Positions 8,800-15,449 of a stretch of 64,000 nt of DNA are shown in pieces. The notes beneath the pieces were generated by a model. That model ran no database searches, had not been told where the DNA came from, and worked only from the letters and a program-made list of their open reading frames with translations. Each line of letters opens with the position of its first letter. Position 1 is the first letter of the stretch. The DNA comes from Actinomadura sp. KC06 (GTDB lineage Bacteria; Actinomycetota; Actinomycetes; Streptosporangiales; Streptosporangiaceae), in NCBI RefSeq assembly GCF_004348735.1, contig NZ_SMKT01000011.1, forward strand, positions 22,481-86,480, written 5' to 3'. The position numbers and the translations under genes were made by a program.

Positions 8800-9282
8800 C
8801 GCACTCAGCGCCTTGGCGTACCTGAGAACGGGGACGGGCACCGTGCCGCCGGCCGAGGTGGGCGCCGCGTAGGTCATGGCGCCGGTGTTCCGCCATCCGT
8901 GGAACTCGTAGAAGCGGCGGGCCCGCGCGTTGCCGGGCACGACCGCGAGCCACGCCTCCTCGTGCTCGCCCGCGAACCGCTCCTCCGCGCTCCGCAGCAG
9001 CGCGCCGCCGACGCCCTGGCCGCGGGCCGCCCTTTCGACCGCGAGCTGGACGACCTCGCCCGCGGCGCGGGCGAGGATGATCATGCCCAGGAAGCGGCCG
9101 TCGTCGCCGGTGGCGACGATCGTGGAGTCCGCGTACGTCGCGGCGTGGACGGCGAAGTGCTCGGGGCCGCGTGCGTCCATCAGCTCGGCGGGGACGTGAC
9201 CGGCGTGGCCGTCGAGCCACGCCGCGCGCCACATCGGGGCGAGCCTCGGCAGGTCGGCCGTCTCGGCGGGCCGCAGGATCAT
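8785..9282 (-). CDS. GNAT family N-acetyltransferase
   Basis: 165-residue cytoplasmic acetyltransferase using acetyl-CoA. Seen: N-terminal MILRPAETADLPRLAPMWR, the acetyl-CoA loop region VERAARGQGVGGALLRSAEERF (about residues 85-106, motif A R-x-x-G-x-G/A) and the motif B segment NARARRFYEFHGWRNTG. ATG 9282 has AAGG 8 bases upstream; GTG 9291 is an alternative. Substrate not predictable. Its 3' end overlaps the convergent TetR gene. Confidence 0.87.
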   Translation of the reverse strand: MILRPAETADLPRLAPMWRAAWLDGHAGHVPAELMDARGPEHFAVHAATYADSTIVATGDDGRFLGMIILARAAGEVVQLAVERAARGQGVGGALLRSAEERFAGEHEEAWLAVVPGNARARRFYEFHGWRNTGAMTYAAPTSAGGTVPVPVLRYAKALSALAVR

Positions 9283-9308
9283 CGCCGTCACCTTCTCCCG
9301 GACGCGCT

Positions 9309-9402
9309 GTCACTGGCGTATCCTCTTACGACAGTTACACGGTAACCGAGCGGAGGTCACTGGTCAATTGCTTCTAGACAGTTACATGGACGCGGGCGTG
9401 CT
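9309..9402. repeat. Imperfect 47-bp tandem duplication at the CGNR gene start
   Basis: GTCACTGG at 9309 and 9356 and GACAGTTACA at 9330 and 9377 recur with exactly the same 47-bp period, so the block 9309-9355 looks like a diverged copy of 9356-9402. The second copy carries the TTG start codon. The first copy contains the 13-bp dyad GTTACACGGTAAC at 9334-9346. Confidence 0.6.
9334..9346. promoter_or_regulatory. Palindrome GTTAC-ACG-GTAAC upstream of CGNR gene
   Basis: Perfect 5-bp arms around a 3-bp centre, 22 bases before the TTG start of the CGNR gene, in the gap shared with the divergent acetyltransferase. It could be an autoregulatory operator; no regulator has been assigned. Confidence 0.4.
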
Positions 9403-9919
9403 CGTCGCCGCCGATCTCGTCAACCGGATGGTGATCCGTCCCGAACCGGGCGCGGACACGGCCGTCCTGCGCGAGGTCCTGGCGGTCGATCCGCCCTCGG
9501 CCGCGCAGCTCGCGCCCGGCCACGTGCCCGGCTTCGCCGCCCTCGCCCGCGAGCTGCACGCCGTCTTCGGCGAGCTGGGCGGCGGTGACGAGGACGCCGC
9601 CGCCGACCGGCTGAACCGGCTCCTCGCCGCGCACCCCGCCCACCCGCACCTGGCGAAAGAGGACGGACGGTGGCGCCTGCACCACCACCCCGCCGACGCG
9701 TCCCTGGTGCCGATGTGGACGTCCATCTGCGCCGAGGCCCTGGCACGGTTGCTGGGCGGCGGTCACGCCGACCGCGCCGGTTCCTGCGCCGACGACCGGT
9801 GCGGACGGGTCTTCGTCGACACCAGCCGCAACGGAAGCCGCCGCTTCTGCTCGACCACCTGCCAGAACCGCGTCAAGACCGCCGCCCTGCGCCGCCGCCG
9901 CGCCGCCGTTGACGACTAA
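9368..9919 (+). CDS. CGNR zinc-finger/ABATE-domain transcriptional regulator
   Basis: 183-residue protein with an N-terminal ABATE-like domain (LDSYMDAGVLVAADLVNRM) and a C-terminal CGNR-type zinc finger: CADDRCGRVFVDTSRNGSRR then FCSTTCQNRVKTAALRRRR, giving C-x4-C and C-x3-C ligand pairs, with the CGNR tetrad replaced by CQNR. Members are stress-related actinobacterial regulators binding DNA through the finger. TTG 9368 has GGAGG 12 bases upstream and keeps the conserved LLDSY start; ATG 9386 is an alternative. Its stop overlaps the convergent acyl-CoA dehydrogenase by 4 bases. Confidence 0.88.
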   Translation: MLLDSYMDAGVLVAADLVNRMVIRPEPGADTAVLREVLAVDPPSAAQLAPGHVPGFAALARELHAVFGELGGGDEDAAADRLNRLLAAHPAHPHLAKEDGRWRLHHHPADASLVPMWTSICAEALARLLGGGHADRAGSCADDRCGRVFVDTSRNGSRRFCSTTCQNRVKTAALRRRRAAVDD

Positions 9920-11115
9920 CGGGGCGTGGCGCGGGGGTAGCGGGCGTACCTGGGCAGGCCCAGGACGCGCTCGGCGATGATGTTGCGGTGCACCTCGGTG
10001 GTGCCCGCGTAGATCGCGGTGCCCTGCGCGAAGCGGTGGGCCCACTCGATGACGCCGTCCTCCAGCGCGCCGTCCTCGCCGCGCCCGATCAGCGCCTTCG
10101 GGCCGACCAGGTCGATGATGTCGGCGGAGTCGCGGATGAGCAGCTCGGACGCCAGCACCCGGCCCATCGGCGGCGGGGTGTTGCGGGACGCCTCGACGTC
10201 CAGCGCGACCTGCCCGAGCCGGGCGCGGACGAGCGGGTCGTCGATGGGACTCGCGCCGTCCGCCCGGACGTCCGTCACGGCCCAGTGGAGGGTGCGCTCC
10301 AGCAGCCGCTCCAGCGTGTGGAAGTACGTCAGCCCGGACGGGTTGATCTCCGCGAGCCCGTGCGCGTCGTCGCGGCCGATGCCGTGCTCGGCGCGCAGCG
10401 GCTCGGACAGGACGGACCAGCCGTGCCCGCGCGGCCCGAGCCGGTAGTGGTCGGGGACCTGGACGTCGCCGTAGTAGACGACGTTGGTCCGCTCGCCGCC
10501 GAGCGTGTGGACGGGCCTGATCTCGACGCCCGGCGAGTCGAGCGGCACCAGGAACATCGTGAGGCCCGAATGCTTGGACGCGTCCGGCTCGCTGCGGGCG
10601 AGCAGGAAGCTGTACTGGCAGTTCTGCGCGCCGGTGGTGAACATCTTGGAGCCGGAGATCGTCCACGTGTCGCCGTCGAGCACGGCCTTCGTCCGGACCC
10701 CGGCCAGGTCGGAGCCGGTGTCGGGCTCGGTGTAGCCGAGGCAGACGCACACCTCTCCCCTGGCGATCCTCGGCAGCACGTCCGCCTTGAGGTCGTCGTT
10801 GGCGTAGGCGCGGATGCCCGCGACCGACAGGCCGGTCGTGCCCTTGGTGATGGTCGGCGCCTCGCGGCGGCGCAGCTCGGTGTCCAGCAGATGGACGCGC
10901 AGCGGGTCTAGCCCGGCGCCGCCCTCCTCGACCGGCCAGGCGGGGAAGACCCAGCCCTTGGCGCCGAGGGCCCGGTGGAAGGCGCGGTTGTGCCCGGCGC
11001 CGGTCTCCCATTCCTCGTCCAGGACGTCCTGGGTGAGGTGCTCGTCGAGGAACCCGTCCACCTCCGTCACGAAGGCGGTGAGGTCCTCGTCCAGTTCGAG
11101 CACGCTGAAGTCCAT
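9916..11115 (-). CDS. Acyl-CoA dehydrogenase, FadE-like (larger subunit of a pair)
   Basis: 399-residue flavoprotein predicted to introduce an alpha-beta double bond in an acyl-CoA. Seen: the substrate/FAD strand GYTEPDTGSDLAGVRTKAV near residue 150, WTISGSKMFTTGAQNCQYSF, and C-terminal TAIYAGTTEVHRNIIAERVL. The position holding the catalytic Glu of medium-chain enzymes (YEGT) is Ala, as in FadE proteins whose active base sits elsewhere or that act in heteromers. It follows a second dehydrogenase gene by 3 bases; such adjacent pairs form alpha2-beta2 enzymes in mycobacterial steroid breakdown (ChsE-type). ATG 11115 has GGAG upstream. Transcription probably starts near the operator at 12207. 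Confidence 0.93.
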   Translation of the reverse strand: MDFSVLELDEDLTAFVTEVDGFLDEHLTQDVLDEEWETGAGHNRAFHRALGAKGWVFPAWPVEEGGAGLDPLRVHLLDTELRRREAPTITKGTTGLSVAGIRAYANDDLKADVLPRIARGEVCVCLGYTEPDTGSDLAGVRTKAVLDGDTWTISGSKMFTTGAQNCQYSFLLARSEPDASKHSGLTMFLVPLDSPGVEIRPVHTLGGERTNVVYYGDVQVPDHYRLGPRGHGWSVLSEPLRAEHGIGRDDAHGLAEINPSGLTYFHTLERLLERTLHWAVTDVRADGASPIDDPLVRARLGQVALDVEASRNTPPPMGRVLASELLIRDSADIIDLVGPKALIGRGEDGALEDGVIEWAHRFAQGTAIYAGTTEVHRNIIAERVLGLPRYARYPRATPR

Positions 11116-11118
11116 GTT

Positions 11119-12180
11119 CTAACTCCTCACGCGGTCGGCGAGCAGGTCGCCGATGGCGGACAGCTCGGCCCTCGGGTCGCCGGCGAGGACGCTCCAGCCC
11201 TTGGCCCGGCGGAAGTAGAGCTGGACGTCCGACTCGACCGTGAACCCGAAGCCGCCCTGGACGTGCGTCGCGACCGTCACGGCACGGGTCGCGGCCTGCG
11301 CTGCGTAGGCGAACGCCATCGGGACCAGCTCGCGCCGGCCGCCCGGTTCGTTGGCGGCGTACCAGGCCGCCTTGCGGGCGAGGTTGCGGGCGCCGACCAC
11401 CGCCGTGTGCGCGTCGGCGAGCGCGTGCGAGATCGCCTGGAAGGCGCCGATTGGCGTGTCGAACGCCGTGCGGTCCTTGACGAAGTCGAGGCCGAGCGCG
11501 AGGACGCCTTCGCCGAGTCCGGCCAGCGCGGCGGCGGTGAGCAGCTTCCACTCGCGCACCGCGCCCTCGTAGAGCTCGCGCGCCCTGTCGCCGTCCGCGA
11601 GGGCCACACGGTTGTCCGGCGAAGGATGCCACCAGGCGATCGGGGCGCGGCCCTGGTTCCCCACCGGGGGCGGCGGCTCGGCGACGTTGTGCAGGACCAG
11701 CTCGCCGCCCGTCAGAGCGATGACCGCGCCCGTGATCGCCCCGGCCGGGACGAGCTGCGCGGCGCCGTCGCCGTCCGCGGGGCGGAGCGCGAGCGTCGGG
11801 AACCGGCCCCCGGCCGCCGCGCCATCGATCCACGTGCGCGCTACGTCCGGTGCCGCGTCGGCGAGCAGCCGGAGCGCGACCGCCGCCTCGATCAGCGGGA
11901 CGGGCGCGAGGTGGCGGCCGAACGCGCCCGCCACCAGCGCGAGGTCCAGGACGGACGCCCCGCCCCCGCCGAGCGCCTCGGGGAGCCCCATGGTGACCGC
12001 GCCCGTCTGGACGAGGGAGCGCCAGAGCTTCTCGTCGTACCCGAGCGGCTCGGCGTCCCGTACTCGCGAGCTTGGGCATTCCCGGAGGAAGAACTCGGCG
12101 AAGACCACCTCGACGTCCTGCTGGTCCTCGCTGAGCGTGTGGTCGTTGCGTCTGAGCTCCGGGCGGCGCGCTGTCTGCAC
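11119..12180 (-). CDS. Acyl-CoA dehydrogenase, FadE-like (smaller partner subunit)
   Basis: 353-residue partner. Seen: N-terminal LSEDQQDVEVVFAEFF helix, YDEKLWRSLVQTGAVTMGLPEALGG, mid-domain GAFQAISHALADAHTAVVGARNLARKAAWYA, and C-terminal HVQGGFGFTVESDVQLYFRRAKGW. The flavin/substrate motifs of the middle domain are weak, as in the partner chains of mycobacterial heterotetrameric dehydrogenases. GTG 12180 follows AAGGAG by 5 bases. The shared operator at 12207-12224 lies 27 bases upstream, so this gene opens a two-gene operon with the dehydrogenase downstream. Substrate unknown. Confidence 0.9.
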   Translation of the reverse strand: MQTARRPELRRNDHTLSEDQQDVEVVFAEFFLRECPSSRVRDAEPLGYDEKLWRSLVQTGAVTMGLPEALGGGGASVLDLALVAGAFGRHLAPVPLIEAAVALRLLADAAPDVARTWIDGAAAGGRFPTLALRPADGDGAAQLVPAGAITGAVIALTGGELVLHNVAEPPPPVGNQGRAPIAWWHPSPDNRVALADGDRARELYEGAVREWKLLTAAALAGLGEGVLALGLDFVKDRTAFDTPIGAFQAISHALADAHTAVVGARNLARKAAWYAANEPGGRRELVPMAFAYAAQAATRAVTVATHVQGGFGFTVESDVQLYFRRAKGWSVLAGDPRAELSAIGDLLADRVRS

Positions 12181-12206
12181 GGCATCTCCTTCCGGTCGCC
12201 TGAAAT

Positions 12207-12224
12207 CTACCAGTCGTCTGGTAG
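12207..12224. promoter_or_regulatory. Shared operator site 1 (CTACCAGTCGTCTGGTAG)
   Basis: 18-bp near-palindrome with 7-bp arms CTACCAG/CTGGTAG around TCGT, 27 bases before the 11119-12180 gene. It belongs to the set of eleven sites described in the findings; binding by a TetR protein is inference. Confidence 0.75.
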
Positions 12225-12229
12225 TTTGC

Positions 12230-12661
12230 CTAGACCGCGGCAGTGCGGCCGTCGACGGCGACCCGGCGGTGGGCGAACAGCCAGCGATCGCCGATCAGGG
12301 CGTATTCGTCCAGGTAGCGGCCCCAGTGGTCGAGGCCGTGCGGCATCAGGACCTGGAAGTAGCTGCGGCCTTTCGCGCGCTCGCGATCCAGCAGGTCGAT
12401 CTGGTGGGTGGCCGTGAAATGCCGCACGTAGGGCGGGACGCCGCGCGCCTGCGCGGCGGCCCGCCAGCGGTCCCCGGTGCCGGTGAAGATCGTGGCGATC
12501 TCGTCGCGGCCCCGGTAGGCGCGGCCGTCGCCGACGTCCATCGTGGCGTCCGGCGCGAACAGCTCCAGGAGGTGCTCGAACCGCCCGCTGTCGCCGTTGG
12601 AGTTGTAGCGGGCCACCAGGTCGCGGATGCACTCCCGGGCGGCCAGCTCCCACGGCTCCAT
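12230..12661 (-). CDS. SnoaL-like / nuclear transport factor 2-fold protein
   Basis: 143-residue single-domain protein of the NTF2-like fold. Seen: LAARECIRDLVARYNSNGD at the N-terminus, FEHLLELFAPDATMDVGDGR, a central HFTATHQIDLLD strand and a C-terminal EYALIGDRWLFAHRRVAVDG strand, the usual SnoaL_4-type layout. Family members are hydratases, isomerases, ring hydroxylase small subunits or have no known activity, so the reaction cannot be named. ATG 12661 overlaps the DUF35 stop as TGATG, so it is the last gene of the operon starting at 15355. Confidence 0.85.
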   Translation of the reverse strand: MEPWELAARECIRDLVARYNSNGDSGRFEHLLELFAPDATMDVGDGRAYRGRDEIATIFTGTGDRWRAAAQARGVPPYVRHFTATHQIDLLDRERAKGRSYFQVLMPHGLDHWGRYLDEYALIGDRWLFAHRRVAVDGRTAAV

Positions 12662-13233
12662 CAGGACGGCCGCTCGGCGGCGCGCGACGCGGCGCGTTCG
12701 GCGGCGCGCGTCGGGGCGCGCCACGGGTCGTGCTCGGGCGGCTCGTCGCTCAGCCGGAACTGGGGCAGCGCCAGGCCGTCGCCGAGCTCGGTGAAGCACA
12801 CCCGGACGCGCAGCCCGATCGCGACGTTCGCCTCGTCCTCGGGACGGGAAGGGTCGCCGCCGTCCACCAGGTTCGCGATCTTGCGCAGCGAGACGGACTC
12901 GTCCTCGGCGCCGCCGCGCCACGGCACGCCGCGCTGCTCGTCCAGCTCGACCAGCACCACCGGGTACGGCACCCAGTCGGCGAACGCGGGGTTCACCGCC
13001 CGCGCGACGATCTGGTAGCTGTAGATCACCCCGGTGCCGGCGACCGCCTGCCACTCCCACTCCAGGCCCGTGCAGAACGGGCACGCCGCGCCGATCTGCC
13101 CGCGCATCAGCCCGCAGCCCGCGGCCGTGCAGCGCTGCACGACCAGCTCGCCGCGCCCGGCCGCCTCGAAGTACCCGCGGTGCTCCGAGCCCGCCGGGTC
13201 CGCCGCGATGTCGAAGCCCTTGTAGACCGCCAC
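12661..13233 (-). CDS. DUF35 OB-fold/zinc-ribbon acyl-CoA-binding protein, partner of adjacent thiolase-like protein
   Basis: 190-residue protein. Seen: N-terminal helix region FDIAADPAGSEHRGYFEAA, a rubredoxin-like zinc ribbon QRCTAAGCGLMRGQIGAACP followed by FC, and an OB fold (GTGVIYSYQIVARAVNP, then PYPVVLVELDEQRGVPW) with a C-terminal extension. DUF35 proteins bind thiolase-superfamily partners, as in the Ltp2-ChsH2 aldolase. The thiolase-like gene is directly upstream: its last codons supply this gene's ribosome site (GAGGAGG), and GTG 13233 follows the TAG by 2 bases. The last 30 residues are Arg/Ala-rich and probably disordered. Confidence 0.88.
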   Translation of the reverse strand: MAVYKGFDIAADPAGSEHRGYFEAAGRGELVVQRCTAAGCGLMRGQIGAACPFCTGLEWEWQAVAGTGVIYSYQIVARAVNPAFADWVPYPVVLVELDEQRGVPWRGGAEDESVSLRKIANLVDGGDPSRPEDEANVAIGLRVRVCFTELGDGLALPQFRLSDEPPEHDPWRAPTRAAERAASRAAERPS

Positions 13234-13235
13234 CG

Positions 13236-14468
13236 CTACCTCCTCATGATCAGCGCGCTGGACACCGCCGGGGTCCCCCAGCCCATGTTCATCGCCAGCT
13301 CCACGTCCCGGACCTGGCGGCAGCCGCCCTCGGCGTGGTCGTAGGTGTGCCGCCCCTCGCGCCAGCCCGGGCAGGAGTCGTCGGCCTGGTGGCGGAGCTG
13401 CCGGACGTTCTCGATCACCAGGTTCATGCCGTGCGTGTAGCCCTCGCAGAGCTGCCCGCCGCTGGTGTTGTTCGGACGCGCCCCGCCCAGCTCGATCGTC
13501 CCGCCGGACACGTACTCGCCGCCCTCGCCCTCCCCGCAGAACCCGTACCCCTCGAACAGCAGCACGGGTGTGAAGGTGAAGGCGTCGTAGCAACCGGTGA
13601 GCTGGACGTCGGCGGGCTCGACCCCGGCGTTGCGGAACGCGATCCGCCCGCCGTAGTAGCCGGCCTGTCTGGTGATCGGGTCGCACTGGTAGTGGGCGAG
13701 CGGGTCCTGGTACGGCTTGTTGGCCCGTCCGACCACGGACATGATGTGCACCGGACGCTGCCGCAGGTCACGCGCCCGGTCGGCGGACGTCACGATCACG
13801 CAGGTCGCGTTGTCGGTCTCGACGCAGCAGTCCAGCAGGTGGCAGGCGGGCTTGACGATCCACCGCGAGTCGAGCACGTCGTCGACGGTCACGCGCTCGC
13901 GGTAGTACGCCCTCGGGTTGTTGGACGCGTGCTTGGCGTGCGCCACCTTGACGTGCGCGAGCTGCTCGTTCGTCGTCCCGTAGGTCTGCATGTGCCGCGC
14001 GAACGTGAACTGGAACCGCTGGGCGGGGCTGCCGATGCCGTACGGCGTCGTGTCGAGCGCGTCGCCGACGAGCCGTGCCGGGCCCGGCCCGGTCGGTGCG
14101 GGACGGCCGCCCATCCGCAGCGACGAGTAGCCGTTCATCGACCGGAACACCGCGACCGTGTGGCACATGCCCGCCTCGATCGCGCCCATCGCCAGCCCGA
14201 TGATCGTCTCGGTGCTGGATCCGCCGCCGTAGGTGTCGGTGTAGAAGTTGAGCCGGACGCCGAGGTCGGTCGCGATCGTCTGGGACAGCGTCGAGTCGCC
14301 GACCTGGTAGCAGAGCATCCCGTCGACGTCGGACGCGTCCAGCCCCGCGTCGTTCATCGCGGCGCGGACCGCCTCCACGCCCATGCTCCGGGTGGTGCGT
14401 CCCGAGCCGCGCACGTAGGCGGTCTCCCCCACCCCGACGATGCAGTACTTGTCCTTGAGGCCGCCCAT
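13236..14468 (-). CDS. Thiolase-superfamily protein, SCP-x/Ltp2-like (probable aldolase or thiolase)
   Basis: 410-residue thiolase-fold protein. Seen: N-terminal KYCIVGVGETAYVRGSGRTT, the domain-1 region DASDVDGMLCYQVGDSTLSQ, RHMQTYGTTNEQLAHVKVAH, CYDAFTFTPVLLFEGYGFC, and a C-terminal PNNTSGGQLCEGYTHGMNL. Members of this branch include Ltp2, which with a DUF35 protein performs retro-aldol cleavage of a steroid CoA thioester. The adjacent DUF35 gene supports a complex, so either lyase or thiolase chemistry is possible. ATG 14468 overlaps the upstream monooxygenase stop (TGATG). Confidence 0.9.
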   Translation of the reverse strand: MGGLKDKYCIVGVGETAYVRGSGRTTRSMGVEAVRAAMNDAGLDASDVDGMLCYQVGDSTLSQTIATDLGVRLNFYTDTYGGGSSTETIIGLAMGAIEAGMCHTVAVFRSMNGYSSLRMGGRPAPTGPGPARLVGDALDTTPYGIGSPAQRFQFTFARHMQTYGTTNEQLAHVKVAHAKHASNNPRAYYRERVTVDDVLDSRWIVKPACHLLDCCVETDNATCVIVTSADRARDLRQRPVHIMSVVGRANKPYQDPLAHYQCDPITRQAGYYGGRIAFRNAGVEPADVQLTGCYDAFTFTPVLLFEGYGFCGEGEGGEYVSGGTIELGGARPNNTSGGQLCEGYTHGMNLVIENVRQLRHQADDSCPGWREGRHTYDHAEGGCRQVRDVELAMNMGWGTPAVSSALIMRR

Positions 14469-15355
14469 CAGCCGTCTCCCGTCCGCGCGATCACCTCGTC
14501 GGCGAAGCGCTTGATGCCGTCCAGAACGTCCTCCCTGGTGATACGCCCGTCGTGTTCCCGCACCGGGGACGCGATGACGCGTGTCACGCCCAGTTCCTCC
14601 GCGCGGCGCACGGTGTCGACGTCGCCGGGCACGCTGCAGGTGACCTCGAACGGCTCGTCCGAGCGGCCCGCCTCCCCTCGGGCCGCGCGCACCACCGCGA
14701 GCATGCGGGCGACGTCGTCGAGGTCCTTCGCGCCGATCTCGATCCAGCCGTCGCCGAGGCGGCCCGCCCTGCGCAGCGCCGGCGGGGACGTGCCGCCGAC
14801 CTCCACCGGGATGCCGCGTCCGGCGCCGCGCCGCTGCACCGGCTTGGGCTCGAACGCGACCGGCCCGAACGCGTAGTGGCGGCCTTTGTGAGTGATGGTC
14901 TCCTCGCTCCAGAGGCGGCGCAGCAGCGGGATGATCTCGTCGGTGCGGCTTCCCCGGTCGCGGAACGACTGGCCGACGATGCCGAACTCCTCCTCCAGCC
15001 AGCCCACCCCGACGCCGAGCGTGACGCGTCCGCCCGACACGCGGTCGACCGTCACCACGGACCGCGCGGTGGCGATCGGGTGCCGCAGCGGCAGGACGTA
15101 CACGTTCGTCGCCAGCCGGATCCGCTCGGTCGAGGCGGCGATGGCCGCGAGGACCACCCACGGGTCGTACATCGGGGTGCGGGGCTCGATCGGGGGACGA
15201 CCGTCCGGGGTGTAGAGGTAGGTCGCCGGGAGCTCGGCGGGGAGCACCAGATGCTCGGGCACCCACACCGACTCGTAGCCGTGCTCCTCCGCCAGCCGCG
15301 CGGCCTCCGGCTGGTGCCGCGGACTCAGCCCGTACATCGGCAGACCGAACTTCAT
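14468..15355 (-). CDS. Luciferase-like (probably F420-dependent) monooxygenase/oxidoreductase
   Basis: 295-residue TIM-barrel protein. Seen: MKFGLPMYGLSPRHQPEAAR, EEHGYESVWVPEHLV at barrel strand 2, RIRLATNVYVLPLRHPIATA, the phosphate/cofactor-loop segment GGRVTLGVGVGWLEEEF and PVEVGGTSPPALRRAGRLGD. This is the TIGR03619-type family common in F420-producing actinomycetes; cofactor and substrate are inferred from family only. ATG 15355 has CGGGAGGAACGGG upstream. First gene of an operon with the thiolase-like, DUF35 and SnoaL-like genes; an operator lies 44 bases upstream at 15399. Confidence 0.88.
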   Translation of the reverse strand: MKFGLPMYGLSPRHQPEAARLAEEHGYESVWVPEHLVLPAELPATYLYTPDGRPPIEPRTPMYDPWVVLAAIAASTERIRLATNVYVLPLRHPIATARSVVTVDRVSGGRVTLGVGVGWLEEEFGIVGQSFRDRGSRTDEIIPLLRRLWSEETITHKGRHYAFGPVAFEPKPVQRRGAGRGIPVEVGGTSPPALRRAGRLGDGWIEIGAKDLDDVARMLAVVRAARGEAGRSDEPFEVTCSVPGDVDTVRRAEELGVTRVIASPVREHDGRITREDVLDGIKRFADEVIARTGDG

Positions 15356-15398
15356 GTCCCGTTCCTCCCGTACGACGGTGCGCAAGGCGATCCTATAT

Positions 15399-15416
15399 CT
15401 ACCAGACGGTTGGTTG
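15399..15416. promoter_or_regulatory. Shared operator site 2 (CTACCAGACGGTTGGTTG)
   Basis: In the 94-bp divergent gap between the monooxygenase operon and the ThDP enzyme gene. It is the exact reverse complement of the site at 20422-20439. It could control both directions. Confidence 0.75.
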
Positions 15417-15449
15417 ACTAGCCGGATCGGGGGATGGCATCGTGAGGAC

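Noticed and set aside
12207..12224. The operator as a KstR or KstR2 box
   Set aside because: The known KstR (AACnnGTT core) and KstR2 (AAGCAAGnnCTTGCTT) motifs differ from CTACC..GGTAG with a CG centre.
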